This document shows positions 1 to 10,959 of a stretch of 64,000 bases of DNA, in pieces. Made by a program: the position numbers and the translations under genes. Source of the DNA: Halichondria panicea (taxonomy: Eukaryota; Porifera; Demospongiae; Suberitida; Halichondriidae); assembly GCF_963675165.1 (NCBI RefSeq), contig NC_087386.1, positions 6,139,566 through 6,203,565 on the forward strand. Direction: 5' to 3'. Every line of letters begins with the position of its first letter. The stretch's first letter is position 1. A model generated the notes under the pieces. That model searched no databases, was not told where the DNA came from, and saw only the letters and a program-made list of their open reading frames with translations.

Positions 1-254
1 ATCGCTAAGCGATTGTCCACTATTTGTTGTTCTATAAACCACCACATACCCACCACCTTTGGTTGCCATGGATATATGTTTTAGATAGTTCTTTTACCTA
101 CACAATGGTATCAGCAGAATTTCTTTAAAATGTTACAATCACAAAATATTCACATTTATGTACCAGTAGTAGAAAATGTACGTGTGTTTTTTTACTCTCT
201 AGACTAAAGGCGCTGTATACAGTGTTTTTAGCAAAATAAATCATATGTCACTGA
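1..254. repeat. 3' flank block of the receptor array unit
   Basis: Non-coding block that follows (on the minus strand) the first receptor copy. The same block, including 'ggttgccatggatatatg', 'cacaatggtatcagca' and 'ctctctagact', recurs at about 3360-3603, 7560-7835, 10440-10707, 33780-34028 and 36180-36462, always just downstream of a receptor stop codon. It probably contains the 3' UTR and was copied with the gene. No separate gene is seen in it. Confidence 0.6.
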
Positions 255-1239
255 TTAGTTCATCAATGGTGTCACTTCTGAAGGCTCAGCTGTGCTTGGG
301 CTCAGGAAGTTGGGAGCATGATCGGCTGTGTCCGTAGGTAGGCTGACTCTAGTGGAGGGTGGAGCAGTTCGTAGTCCTGGACCAGCCGTCTCAATATCTG
401 CTCTGTTGGCAAACCTCACATGTCTTGTTCTGCTACGAAAACTGTAGCACATGTAGCCAAAAACTAGCAATGGGAAACACGATAGAGGAGAAGATAGAAC
501 TGTCTGTGTTATCGCTATTTCAGACATAAAAACCCCCAAAAGAATACAAATATACAATCCAAACATGAATAGAATAAAGAAAAATAGAGCAAAAAATATT
601 CCTATTTCTTTCAGTACATCTCTTCTCCTTGCAATTTGCCTTCTCCATAGAGTACAAAACCATATAGTTAAAGCAACATTTCCTATGAAGCTTATTAGTA
701 CTAGTGCAGGTGGTATGACTAAATTGAGGTACAGAGCAATAGTGTTGATAGATAAATATCCCAGCACACTAACCACCGACCCGGCAAGCAATGTTATCAT
801 GACAAATATAAATTCAATAGAAAACGTGATCGATCACTCCAAGGACGCCTTCTTGAGAAACAACCACACAGTTTTGTTACCAGGGTAAAGTAGATAGAGC
901 AGACCAGTATAGCTATAATCCACAGTAAACCGCCATATGCCACATGATGTACACAAGTCTAACTTTGTTGCAAAAGTTGAACATTGACTCGTTTGGTTTG
1001 AATGCAGGAATGCTCCAAAGCCATAATGCTCCAAGCTGTAATGTAGTGATGACAGTCATGTAGACTATCCTTCTTACAAGAAAGTTAGTCTTCTTTCGAC
1101 AGATAAAGACAATATTTAAGACCATCCCAACAAAGCTCAGTGGAAACACCACTGAGAGAACTTGAACAATGAAGGCATCTGGCAGGGTTGTGTTGATGTA
1201 CCACAAATCAGGATCAAGATAGTTGCACTCCATTCTCAC
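255..1239 (-). pseudogene. 7TM receptor copy 1, two frameshifts
   Basis: Member of the intronless 7TM family of this array. The N-terminal frame starts at 1239 with the family start MRMEC and runs through membrane segments 1 and 2 to the first extracellular loop. Near 945 two bases are missing relative to sister genes (family 'catcagtgtggc', here 'catcatgtggc'), so the frame stops after a few codons. Near 815 one further base is missing where sisters read 'ttggaattt'. The two losses sum to three, so the frame recovers and segments 4-7 plus the tail are open to the stop at 255. The N-terminus is shorter than in sisters, lacking the Asp-Pro repeats, and the Ala-Val pair at the start of segment 1 is gone. 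It cannot make a normal receptor as written; assembly error at both sites is possible but less likely. Confidence 0.75.
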
Positions 1240-1690
1240 AAACTTTCAAGTCAGCTTAGCTGTGTAAGTGATATCAGTCAAAGTATCAGTCACCTCGCTA
1301 ATTAGATTCATAAACGCGTGGGCGAAACACAGGAAGTCGTGTGCCAAATAAGTCCTTAGCAACAGAGAATCATTGTAAAGTGTGCACAGCAAAGCAAAAC
1401 AAAAGTACACAGCCAATGTTCCACGGGGCGTTTCATGCCTGCTATATGGGCCCGTTTTAATTTACAGCCTGAAATCCAACTGTTTGGTTAGATACTGCAT
1501 ATAGAAGTGCGGTAGAAAGGTGAAAATGAGCGTGGGCATGCTGAGCTAGAGATGTTGGACTGCCCATGCACGCAAAGATCTACGATTGCCTAGTCACATG
1601 ATCGAACTGGAAATTTGCAAGCAGTCTAGCTAGCTATCTTAGCTAGCTGGTCTAGATTGTGTGTTTAGATTCAGAATATTAATGTGTTTT
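1240..1690 (-). promoter_or_regulatory. recurrent 5' flank of receptor copy 1
   Basis: Block shared upstream of every full-length receptor copy. Recognisable words include 'aagtcagcttagctgtgta', 'cacctcgctaattagattc', 'ccttagcaacagagaatca' and a pyrimidine-rich stretch ending near the GC-rich 'gggcccgtttta'. Its repeated position directly 5' of the start codons makes it the candidate promoter and 5' UTR. No experimental start is known. Confidence 0.5.
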
Positions 1691-1953
1691 TCTAAATGTT
1701 AGATCTAAAGTCATCAATATCATCTAGCAGGTAGCTCTGCCACCAGAGCTGGCCACGCTGGTTCCCTGACTTGCAGTAGCTTGGTGGCCAAGCTACACCT
1801 TGGCAGTGTCTCGGCATAGTCCTCAGTATAGTACAGTACAGTTGATCTGTAATTATTAACTCCGAATGCGTGGGAGAATACCTTACGTCACGATTGTGGG
1901 CTACATATCGCCCATGTTCATAAAAATCCTTGTGGATCACGCAATTTCCCGAA

Positions 1954-2079
1954 CCAGGCCTTACTTTTTCTTAACTGTACGCCCATTTCTTTTTTTGCTG
2001 CCTCATTTTGTCTATTCTTTTTTGCCTACCTTCTATTTATACATGAACAATGACAACAGCAAGAAAAAGTAAGGCCTGG
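1954..2079. mobile_element. 126-bp foldback element
   Basis: Terminal inverted repeats of about 17-18 bp (left 'ccaggccttactttttctt', right its complement) enclose a T-rich core. Both sides carry 'gaa', a possible 3-bp target duplication. Right after it the receptor 5' flank words 'aactttcaagtcagc' resume, so it sits at the edge of a second, partial copy of the 5' flank (2080-2500) that has no receptor gene attached. Confidence 0.6.
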
Positions 2080-3428
2080 GAACTTTCAAGTCAGCTTAGC
2101 TGTGTAGTATAATTTTGATATCTATCTCAAAGTATCAGGCACCTCGCTAATTAGATTCATAAAAACATGTGGCCGGAACACGCACAGGAAGTCATGTGCA
2201 AGTAAGTCCTTATAAACAACAGAGAATCAATGTAAAGCACAGCAAAGCAAAACAAAAAGTAAACAACCAGTAATGTGTTTGGTTATAGATACTGCACATA
2301 TGGCAGCCAGCTGTCTGTAATCAGTGGGCTGGACTAGAATGGACTGCTGAAATGACCTTTTGACTTTTCTGCGTATGCGCTGTACGTGATTGTATTTACT
2401 ATTTATTATGCCTCGTGGCATAGCCGAATGAGGGATACGGTAAAGCTGACTGTGTGTCTTTTTATGGGATAGGAAACGCACACTGAATTTATGTAGTGTC
2501 ATCATATTCCATCCTCGTTATGCCCCGCCCACTAGCATCATGCACAGACACAGTATAGCAGCTACATTAGTTTTGTAGGCAGAAATTCCACTGTATAGTC
2601 TGCGTACTAAAAGTATAGGTGAGACTATAAAGAGTTGTTTACAAAGTATAGAGGATTTTATAGAATAATAATTATAATCATGAATAATGTCATTTTAGTT
2701 CGATAACTGTAAACTTTTTTTATTGTGATTACAAATTCCATAGAGCACTCACAACGGTGCATTAACTGGTTTGTAGTTTGTAGCTACCAATAGCTATCGC
2801 TCTAGTGTAGAGCTGACTACTACTAAGTAGAATAGCAACTTTCTACGAACAGATTTTGCTATTCCTGATTCTGGAGAGACTGCATTGGCCTTCAATTGGT
2901 AAGCAAAACTAGCCTTTACTCGAGAACAAAGCCTTTGTTTGCAAGTTAGCATTGCTAGAAGTAATAATAGGTGAGTGAGTAGTTGTACTATCAAGCCATT
3001 TGCACAATACCATTGTATAGCTAGGTGAATGAATAAGCTACAAATATTATTCACAAATATTTCCCCAAAAGTTGTTGTAGTGGGAAATCATTTTAGATGA
3101 AAATGGGGTGATCGTAAAAAAAATGTGTGTAATATCAAATATCTCTGGAACTAAATCTGAACAAATTTATTTATTTAATAATTCATGTGTGAAAAAATTA
3201 GACCTTAGCCGACAAGTTTGTTTGAGTTCCATCGCTAACAAAAAGGTACCCAACAAACCTGATGCTTGAGTAATAATTGCTGTGTGTACTTATGTTAGCT
3301 AAACTATTCAGGAATGTTGTGCCAGAAGTTCCCTTACCTTAGATTACAGCAAGTCTTTTCCATCGCTAAGCGATTGTCCACTATTGAAAAATCTTGCTGT
3401 TTTATAAACCACCACATACCCACCATCT
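2080..3428. other. orphan receptor 5' flank and AT-rich spacer
   Basis: From 2080 to about 2680 the sequence repeats the receptor upstream block, including 'gcgtatgcgctgtacgtg' and 'tatgccccgcccactagcatc', yet no receptor lies downstream of it; a copy has probably been lost here. From 2680 to 3428 the sequence is AT-rich and matches spacer seen near 27890-28150 and 32700-32900. I find no convincing gene. Confidence 0.45.
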
Positions 3429-3603
3429 TTGGTTGCCATGGATATATGTTTTAGATCGTTCTTTTACCTACACAATGGTATCAGCAGAATTTCTTTAATC
3501 ACAAAATATTCACATTTATGTATATACATCAGTAGAAGAAAATTTACATGTGTTTTTTTACTCTCTAGACTAAAGGCACTGTATACAGTGTTCTTAGCAT
3601 ATA

Positions 3604-4617
3604 TCACTGATTAGTCAACGGCGTCACTTCTGAAGGCTCAGCTGTGCTTGGGCTCAGGAAGTTGGGAGCATGATCGGCTGTGTCCGTAGGTAGGCTGACT
3701 CTAGTGGAGGGTGGAGCAGTTCGTAGTCCTAGACCAGCCGTCTCGATATCTGCTCTGTTGGCAAACCTCACATGTCTTGTTTTGCTACGAAAACTGTAGC
3801 ACAAGTAGCCAAAAACTAGCAATGGAAAACACGATAGAAAAGAACATATGACTATCTGTGTTATCACTATGTCAGGCGTAATATAATAATTAAACCCACT
3901 ACAAATATCCATTCCAATTACAAACAGAGTAAAGAAAAATAGAGCAAAAAATATTCCTATTTCTTTCAGTACATCTCTTCTCCTTGCAATTTGCCTTCTC
4001 CATAAACAAAACCATGTAATTAAAATAACATTTCCTAAGAAGCTTATTAGTACTAGTGCAGGTGGTATGACTGCAATAGATAGAGCGAGGTACAGAGAGG
4101 AGTTGCTATTGATATCTAAACAATATACCAGCACACTTAACACAATCCCGGCAAGCAATGTCGTCATGACAAATATACATTCCAATAGCAAACGCGATCG
4201 ATCACTCCAAGGAAGCCTTCTTGAGAAACAACCGCCCAGTTTTGTTACCAGGGTAAAGTAGATAGAGCAGACTTGTATAGCCGTAATCAACATTCCACCG
4301 CCATATGCCACACTGATATACACATCTTTAACTTCGTCACAAAAGTTGAACATTGACTCATCTGGTTTGAATGCAGGAATGCTCCAAAGCCAAAATGCTC
4401 CAAGCTGTAGTGTAGTGATGACAGTCAAGTAGACTATCCTTCTTACTAGAAAGTTAGTCTTCCTTCGACAGAGAAACACAATATTCAACACCGTCCCAAC
4501 AAAGCTCAGTGGAAACACCACCGAGAGAACTACTGCTTGAGCAATGAAGACATCTGGCAAGGTTGTGTTGATATTTGGAGGATATGAATACCTTGAATCA
4601 AGATATCTGCAATCCAT
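3604..4617 (-). CDS. 7TM receptor copy 2 (intact)
   Basis: Intact single-exon 337-residue receptor. The short ectodomain carries an N-glycosylation sequon (NINTT). Seven hydrophobic segments lie at roughly residues 26-50, 59-83, 100-125, 141-165, 175-205, 218-245 and 252-280. Intracellular positions are rich in basic residues (CRRKTNFLVRR, FSRRLPWSDRSR, WRRQIARRRDVLKE), giving an N-out orientation. A Cys at the end of the first extracellular loop (FNFC) precedes segment 3. The tail is polar and Ser/Thr/Pro-rich and ends near TPL. There is no DRY or NPxxY motif, so I do not place it in class A; it is an unclassified GPCR-like family. The loop between segments 6 and 7 (GFNYYITPD) is unique in the array. 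The 5' and 3' flanks are the array blocks. A chemosensory-type role is inference from the expanding tandem array. Confidence 0.85.
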   Translation of the reverse strand: MDCRYLDSRYSYPPNINTTLPDVFIAQAVVLSVVFPLSFVGTVLNIVFLCRRKTNFLVRRIVYLTVITTLQLGAFWLWSIPAFKPDESMFNFCDEVKDVYISVAYGGGMLITAIQVCSIYFTLVTKLGGCFSRRLPWSDRSRLLLECIFVMTTLLAGIVLSVLVYCLDINSNSSLYLALSIAVIPPALVLISFLGNVILITWFCLWRRQIARRRDVLKEIGIFFALFFFTLFVIGMDICSGFNYYITPDIVITQIVICSFLSCFPLLVFGYLCYSFRSKTRHVRFANRADIETAGLGLRTAPPSTRVSLPTDTADHAPNFLSPSTAEPSEVTPLTNQ

Positions 4618-5131
4618 TCTACAAACTTTAAAGTCAGCTTAGCTGTGTAGATATAATTTGATATCAGTCAAAGTATCAGGCACCTCGCTAATTAGATTCA
4701 TAAACATGTGGGCTGAACACAGGTCATGTGCAAATAAGTCCTTAGCAACAGAGAATCACTGTAAATTAAAGCACAGCAAAGCAAAACAAAAATACACAGC
4801 TAATAATCCACGGAGCATTTTATGCCTCTTACAGGCCCATTACAGCCCAAAATCCATGTGCATGGTGTATTCAATTGTTTGGTTAGATACTGCATAGCAG
4901 CCGGCTTTCTGTAATCGGTGGACTGGACTACTTAGAATGGACTACCGAAATGACCTTTTGACCTTTCTGTGTATGCGCAGTACGTGATTGTACTTTGCTA
5001 TTTATAAGCGTAGCCGCACGAGGGATACTGTATATAAAGCTGTCTGTCTGTCTTTTTATAGGATAGGAAACGCTAATGTAGTGTCGTCATGTTCCATCCT
5101 CGTTATGCCCCGCCCACTAGCATCATGCACA
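4618..5131 (-). promoter_or_regulatory. recurrent 5' flank of receptor copy 2
   Basis: Clear example of the conserved upstream block. Reading away from the start codon it holds 'aagtcagcttagctgtgta', 'caggcacctcgctaattag', 'ccttagcaacagagaatca', a run of 'cagcaaagcaaaacaaaa', 'ggactggactacttagaat', the GC-rich word 'gtatgcgcagtacgtgatt' and 'cgccccgcccactagcatc' (with small changes). The same order is kept upstream of copies 1, 3, 5, 7, 8 and 10, over about 450 bp. Shared regulation is inferred. Confidence 0.55.
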
Positions 5132-5140
5132 GACACAGTA

Positions 5141-5282
5141 CAGAGGAGGTACGACAGGCGCGGTGCAGCTCAGGCAATTAACAATAATTATCCGCCCACG
5201 CCCCGCCCACCACGTATGTTTTTGCTGAGAGTAATCAGAGGCTAATTGCTTGAGCTGCACCGCGCCTATCGGACCTCCTCTG
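5141..5282. mobile_element. 142-bp MITE with 9-bp target duplication
   Basis: Long inverted repeats beginning 'cagaggaggt' pair over about 40 bp (including 'ggcgcggtgcagctca'). The element is flanked on both sides by 'gacacagta' (5132-5140 and 5283-5291). The uninterrupted site 'agacacagtatagcag' is present in sister flanks near 2550, 6590 and 30820, so the insertion is directly demonstrated. A 9-bp duplication with long inverted repeats suits a Mutator-like origin (inference). A diverged relative lies at 62277-62440. Confidence 0.85.
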
Positions 5283-5458
5283 GACACAGTAAAATCGTAG
5301 TTTTTGCAAAAAAATGAATAGACAAACAGAAACTAAAAGTACCTGAGTATAACTTGTTTAAGGTTACGGTCAACCGTTTGCTCATTAATTATTCATGAGC
5401 TAGATCTAGTGATCTTTTCCAGCTAGAATGAGCTGGAAGTCCAGCTGAAACGCAGTAG

Positions 5459-6052
5459 TCATTTCATGGCTCGAATAGACATTTTTATTAGTGCAGATGG
5501 TATGACTATAATAATTAGAAAGAAGTACAGAGCGAAGTTTTTTACTCCGATATATAAACAATATGCCACCACACTAAACACCAACCCGGCAAGCAATGTT
5601 ATCATGACAAATATACATTCCAATAGCAAACGCGATCGATCACTCCAAGGACGCCTTCTTGAGAAACAACCGCCCAGTTTTGTTACCAGAGTAAAGTAGA
5701 TAGAGCAGACCAGTAGAGCTGTAATCCACATTTCACCACTACTTGCCACACTGACGTACACATCTCTAACTTGGTAACAAAAGTTGAACATTGACTCATC
5801 TGGTTTGAATGCAGGAATGCTCCAAAGCCATAATGCTCCAAGCTGTAGTGTAGTGATGACAGTCGTATGTAGACTATCTAGAAAGTTAGTCTTCCTTCGA
5901 CAGATAAACACAATATTCAACACCATCCCAACAAAGCTCAATGGAAACACCACTGAGAGAACTACTGCTTGAGCAATGAAGACACCTGGCAGGGTTGTGT
6001 TGATATTTGGATAGCTCGAATTAGAATCAAGATAGCTGCACTCCATTCTCAC
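5459..6052 (-). pseudogene. 7TM receptor copy 3, 3'-truncated
   Basis: Starts with MRMEC at 6052 and follows the family through segments 1-4 and into segment 5, then loses homology after SALI and ends a few codons later. Segments 6, 7 and the tail are missing and unrelated AT-rich sequence follows on the 3' side (5292-5458). An in-frame deletion also removes most of the basic first intracellular loop and the start of segment 2 (NFLDSLHTT in place of NFLVRRIVYMT). It is a non-functional remnant, although the remaining 197-codon frame is open. Confidence 0.75.
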
Positions 6053-7835
6053 AAATTTTGAAGTAAGCTTTGCTGTGTAGCTATAGGTTGATATCAGTCA
6101 AAGTGATCAGGCACCTCGCTAATAAACATGTGGGCTGAACACAGGTCATGTGCAAGTAATTTGTATAAGTCCTTAACAACAGAGTAAATTAAAGCACAGC
6201 AAAGCAAAACTAAAATACATGCACATGCAGCCAATAATCCACAGGGCGTTTCATGCCTGTTACGTGCCCGTTACAGACCAAAATCTACGTACACGGTGTA
6301 TTCAACTCTTTAGTTATATAGATACTGCATAGCAGCCGGCTGTCTGTAATCGGTGGACTGGACTACTTAGAATGGACTATTGGAATGACCCTTTGACCTT
6401 TCTGTGTATGCGCATGCAGTACGTTATTGTACTTTGCTATTTATTATGTCTCGAGGCGTAGCCGCATGAGGTATACGGTAAAGCTGACTGTATGTCTTTT
6501 TATAGGATAGGAAACGCACACTGAGTTTATGTAGTGTCGTCATTATTCCATTCTCGTTATGCCCCGCCCACTAGCATCATGCACAGACACAGTATAGCAG
6601 CTACATTAGTTGTCCTGGCAGAAATTCCACTGTAGTCTGTATACTAAAAGTAACTATAGGTGAGACTATAAAGAGTTGTTTCCAATTAATGTTACAAACT
6701 ATAGAGGATTTTATATATCTGCAAGAATATGAATAAAGTCATTAACAAGACTAATTTAATAACGTACAGCTGGTAATTTTCGTGGGGCAAAATATTCGTG
6801 GTTTTTGTGGTTCTAATAATCTCAATTATCTGGCCCTCCATTTTCTGCAACCTCGGCTTGGCAATTTTCACTTCAGAAAATGGGTGTGTCCCTTAAATGC
6901 GCATGCGCATTGCAGCTGTTACTATGGAAACAATCCTGATTATCTTCTGAGCATGTGCAGGCGGTTATCACTTAAATTGGTGGATCAAGGCGTGGTTTAT
7001 CCATTCAATTATCCGGCGGCCTGCCTCTGGAACCCAGGTGTCCGGATAATCAAGGTTCTACTGTACCAAACTGTTCCGAAAATGCCAACGACAGAATATA
7101 AGCACAGGCTGTGGTTACTACAGTTGTAGATCCTAGTCAGCATATTGTTTTTCCGCTTTCGGTCTACAATAATTATTAAATGACAGCTGGTGTACAGTGC
7201 GTCCAGTCTAGAGAGTAAAATACCACAATAGGGTGAGTAGTTGTACTTAAATGTATCTCAAGATTTGCACAATACCATTGTATATAGGTGAATGAATAAG
7301 CAGATACAACATTATTCAAAAATATTTCCCCAAAAGTTGTTGTAGTGGGAAATCATTTTAGGTGAAAATGAGAGTGATTTCATATCACAAGTTTGACATT
7401 TTATTTAACAATTCATGTGTAGACTTTAGCCGACAAATTTGCTTGAGTTCCATCGCTATAAGCAAAAAGTTATCCAAATAATAATTGATTAGTAATCAGT
7501 TTATGTACTTATGTTAGCTAAACTATTCAGGAATGTTGTGTCAAAGTTCCCTTACCTTAGCCGACAACAAGTCTTTTCCATCGCTATATATATAAGCGAT
7601 TGTTCACTATTGAAAAATCTTGTTTTATAAACCACCATATACCCACCACATTTGGTTGCCATGGATATATGTTTGGATATGTTTTAGATTGTTCTTTTAC
7701 CTACACAATGGTATCAGCAAAATTTCTTTAAAATGTTACATCACAAAATATTCACATTTATATATACCAGTGGAAACAAATTTACGTTTTTTTGCTCTCT
7801 AGACTGTATAATTATAGCATATTATATGTCACTGA
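6053..7835. other. receptor 5' flank, pogo-type MITE and 3' flank
   Basis: 6053-6660 is the recurrent receptor upstream block. About 6785-7063 is a non-autonomous element whose right end reads (outward, complemented) 'cagtagaaccttgattatcc', typical of Tigger/pogo-like inverted repeats next to TA. 7200-7835 is the array 3' flank block. I see no further gene; the open frame at 6782-7129 is the element read through. Confidence 0.5.
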
Positions 7836-8001
7836 TTAGTTTATCAATGGTGTCACTTCTGAAGGCTCAGCTGTGCTAGGGCTCAGGAAGTTGGGAGCAT
7901 GATCGGCTGTGTCCGTAGGTAGGCTGACTCTAGTGGAGGGTGGAGCAGTTCGTAGTCCTGGACCAGCCGTCTCGATATCTGCTCTGTTGGCAAACCTCAC
8001 A
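7836..8001 (-). pseudogene. 7TM receptor copy 4: solo cytoplasmic tail
   Basis: About 55 codons identical or nearly so to the receptor C-terminal tail (HVRFANRADIETAGPGLRT onward to the stop at 7836). Homology ends abruptly at about 8001 and the sequence that follows (to 8099 in frame) has no membrane segments of this family. The 3' flank block is present next to it. This is a receptor copy that kept only its tail and 3' flank. Confidence 0.75.
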
Positions 8002-8399
8002 TGTCTCGTTATGAAAACCAGTAAATCATGAATTATAGATACTGTGAACATATTTAAGACCCATAAATGGATGGTCAGGATACCTAAACCATTGAACAAT
8101 TATGTGATGAAGTCTAGGACCTTAGCTGTACAAGATTACTGTTTTATTACTCTAACCGATTACCCACTATAACAATTTGCTGTTGTTCTATTAATCATCA
8201 CAAACCCACCACCTTATGTTTCCATGGAAAAATTTTTGGGTATGTTGTAGCTTGGTCATTCACCTACACATTAGTGTCAACACCATTTCTTAGAAATGTT
8301 CCACTCGAAAGATATTTACATTTAAGTACAGCTACTCACAAATTTGTGGTATACTCGCATCACCATGGAGCAGTTGTAGTTATAAAATTCTATGGCTTA

Positions 8400-8691
8400 A
8401 AAATGAATTATTTTGACCACCAACCGCATTCAATCATCTGGCCCTCCATTATTTGGAACGTTGATTATCAGGCTTGGCAACTTTCTTTCATTTTAATAAT
8501 TCAGAAAATGGGCGTATCCTTTAAATGTGCATGCGCAATACAGCTGTTACTATGGAGACAAGCCTGCTTATCTTTTGAGCATGCGCGGGCAACCATGCTG
8601 TTCATCACTTAAGTGGGTGCGGTTTATCCATTCAATTATCCGGTTATCCAGCAATCTGAACCAAGGTTTCCGGATAATCGAGGTTCTACTG
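8400..8691. mobile_element. pogo/Tigger-like MITE
   Basis: Non-autonomous element of roughly 290 bp with 'attatc-gg' type inverted ends; the right end is 'ccggataatcgaggttctactg' in two abutting words followed by TA. Related copies lie at about 6785-7063, 28225-28505 and 31050-31316, and isolated right ends occur near 35630-35651. The core contains two 'gcatgcgc' palindromes. No transposase is encoded. Confidence 0.6.
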
Positions 8692-8911
8692 TACCAAACT
8701 GTTCCAAAAATTCCAACCACAGAATATTAGAGCAGGGCTGTGGTTGTCTATAAGGGAAGGCTATGGTTTACTACATGCAGTTGTAGATTTTCATTTGATC
8801 TCTATGGCTTTCATTCTACAATATTATTTCAGTAAAATGACAGCTGATTATACATAATGTACATTGTACATATTTTTAGCAAAATAAATGTGTCCTATTA
8901 TATGTCACTGA

Positions 8912-9940
8912 TTAGTTTATCAATGGTGTCACTTCTGAAGGCTCAGCTGTACTTGGGCTCAGGAAGTTGGGAGCATGATCGGCTGTGTCCGTAGGTAGAC
9001 TGACTCTAGTGGAGGGTGGAGCAGTTCGTAGTCCTGGACCAGCCGTCTCGATATCTGCTCTGTTGGCAAACCTCACATGTCTTGTTCTGCTACGAAAACT
9101 GTAGCACATGTAGCCAAAAACTAGCAATGGGAAACACGATAGAGGAGGAGATAGAACTATCTGTGTTATTACTAAGGCAGGCGTAAAAAAATGAAACAAC
9201 ACACTGCAAAGATCCAATCCAAACACAAACAGAGTAAAGAAAAATAGAGCAAAGAATATTCCTATTTCTTTCAGTACATCTCTTCTCCTTGCAATTTGCC
9301 TTCTCCATAGAGTACAAAACCATATAGTTAAAATAACATTTCCTATGAAGCTTATTAGTACTATTGCAGGTGGTATGACTATAATAATTATTTGCAGAGG
9401 AAAGTTGTCAAATTCGTTCAAATATAAATATGCCAGCACATTTAACACCGACCCGGCAAGCAATGTTATCATGACAAATGTAAATTCCAATAGCAAACGT
9501 GATCGATCACTCCAAGGACGCCTTCTTGAGAAACAACCACACAGTTTTGTTACTAGGGTAAAGTAGATAGAGCAGACCAGTATAGCCGTAATCCACACTA
9601 AACCGATATCTGCCGCACTGGTGTACACTTGTTCAACTTCGTCACAAAAGTTGAACATTGACTCATCTCGTTTGAATGCAGGAATGCTCCAAAGCCATAA
9701 TGCTCCAAGCTGTAGTGTAGTGATGACAGTCACGTAGACTATCCTTCTTACTAGAAAGTTAGTCTTCCTTCGACAGACAAACACAATGTTTAAGACCATC
9801 CCAACAAAGCTCAATGGAAACACCACTGAGAGAACTACTGCTTGAACAATGAAGACATCTGGCAGGGTTATGTTGATAGTTGGAAGAAATGGATACCACG
9901 GATTAGGATCAGGATTAAGATAGCTGCACTCCATTCTCAC
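8912..9940 (-). CDS. 7TM receptor copy 5 (intact)
   Basis: Intact 342-residue, single-exon member of the array family. The ectodomain is longer than in copy 2 because of Asp-Pro/Asn-Pro units (DPNPWYPFLP) before the sequon NITLPD. Seven hydrophobic segments follow with the same basic intracellular loops (RRKTNFLVRR, WRRQIARRRDVLKE). The second extracellular loop reads YLNEFDNFPLQ and the third LCSVLFHFFTPAL, both unlike other copies. The tail is the conserved Ser/Thr/Pro-rich sequence ending in PLIN. Recurrent 5' flank lies at 9941-10330. The ligand is unknown. Confidence 0.85.
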   Translation of the reverse strand: MRMECSYLNPDPNPWYPFLPTINITLPDVFIVQAVVLSVVFPLSFVGMVLNIVFVCRRKTNFLVRRIVYVTVITTLQLGALWLWSIPAFKRDESMFNFCDEVEQVYTSAADIGLVWITAILVCSIYFTLVTKLCGCFSRRRPWSDRSRLLLEFTFVMITLLAGSVLNVLAYLYLNEFDNFPLQIIIIVIPPAIVLISFIGNVILTIWFCTLWRRQIARRRDVLKEIGIFFALFFFTLFVFGLDLCSVLFHFFTPALVITQIVLSPPLSCFPLLVFGYMCYSFRSRTRHVRFANRADIETAGPGLRTAPPSTRVSLPTDTADHAPNFLSPSTAEPSEVTPLIN

Positions 9941-10707
9941 AAACTTTCAAGTCAGCTTAGCTGTGTAGATATAATTTTGATATCAGTCAAAGTTCAAGGA
10001 TCAGGCACCTCGCTAATTAGATTCATAAACATGTGGTGTGGGCTAAACACAGGTCATGTGTAAGTCATTTGTAAGTCCTTAGCAACAGAGAATCAATGTA
10101 AATGTAAATTAAAGCACAGCAAAGCAAAACAAAAATACACAGCCGATAATCCACGAGGCGTTTCATGTCTGTTACGGGCCCGTTTTACAGTCTAAAATCC
10201 ACGTGGTATATTCAATTGTTTGGTTAGATACTGCATATATAATTATAGCAGCCGGCTGTCTGTAATTGGTGGACTGGACTGCTGAAATGACCTTTTGACC
10301 TTTCTGCGTATGCGCAGTACGTGATTTTACTTTGCTATTTATTACGCTTGAGTTCCATCGCTAAGCAAAAAGTTATCCAAAAAACCTGATAATTGATTAG
10401 TAATCGCTGTGTGTACTTATGTTAGCTAAACTATTCAGGAATGTTGTGCCAAAGTTCCCTTACCTTAGCCGACAACAAGTCTTTCCATCGCTATATATAT
10501 AAGCGATTGTCCACTATTGAAAAATCTTGTTTTATAAACCACCATATACCCACCACCTTTGGTTGCCATGGATATATGTTTGGATATGTTTTAGATTGTT
10601 ATCAGCAAAACTTCTTTAAATGTTACATCACAAAATATTCACATTTATATACCAGTGGAAGCAAATTTACGTTTTTTTTACTCTCTAGACTGTATAATTA
10701 TAGCATA
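9941..10707. other. receptor 5' flank fused to a 3' flank block
   Basis: 9941-10345 is the recurrent upstream block of copy 5. At about 10345 it switches abruptly, without the distal 'cgccccgcccact' part, to the array 3' flank block that serves the tail remnant at 10708. This join is a deletion or unequal-recombination junction between array units. No gene is seen. Confidence 0.5.
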
Positions 10708-10930
10708 TTATATGTCACTGATTAGTTTATCAATGGTGTCACTTCTGAACTCAGCTGTGCTTGGGCTCAGGAAGTTGGGAGCATGATCTGCTGTGTCTGT
10801 AGGTAGGCTGACTCTAGTGGAGGGTGGAGCAGTTCGTAGTCCTGGACCAGCCGTCTCGATATCTGCTCTGTTGGCAAACCTCACATGTCTTGTTCTCCTA
10901 CGAAAACTGTAGCACATGTATAGCCAAAAA
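10708..10930 (-). pseudogene. 7TM receptor copy 6: solo tail, frameshifted
   Basis: Only the last part of segment 7 (YMCYSF-like) and the cytoplasmic tail remain. Two bases are missing near 10749 ('ctgaactcagct' where sisters read 'ctgaaggctcagct'), so the last residues are out of frame and the open frame ends SDI rather than PLIN. Upstream sequence is unrelated to receptors. Confidence 0.75.
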
Positions 10931-10959
10931 CTAGCCATGGAGTAATTCAGTAATTCCAC

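Noticed and set aside
9090..9566. Overlapping frames inside receptor copy 5 on both strands
   Set aside because: Shadows of the receptor gene; they recur in every copy with the same position and have no independent conservation.
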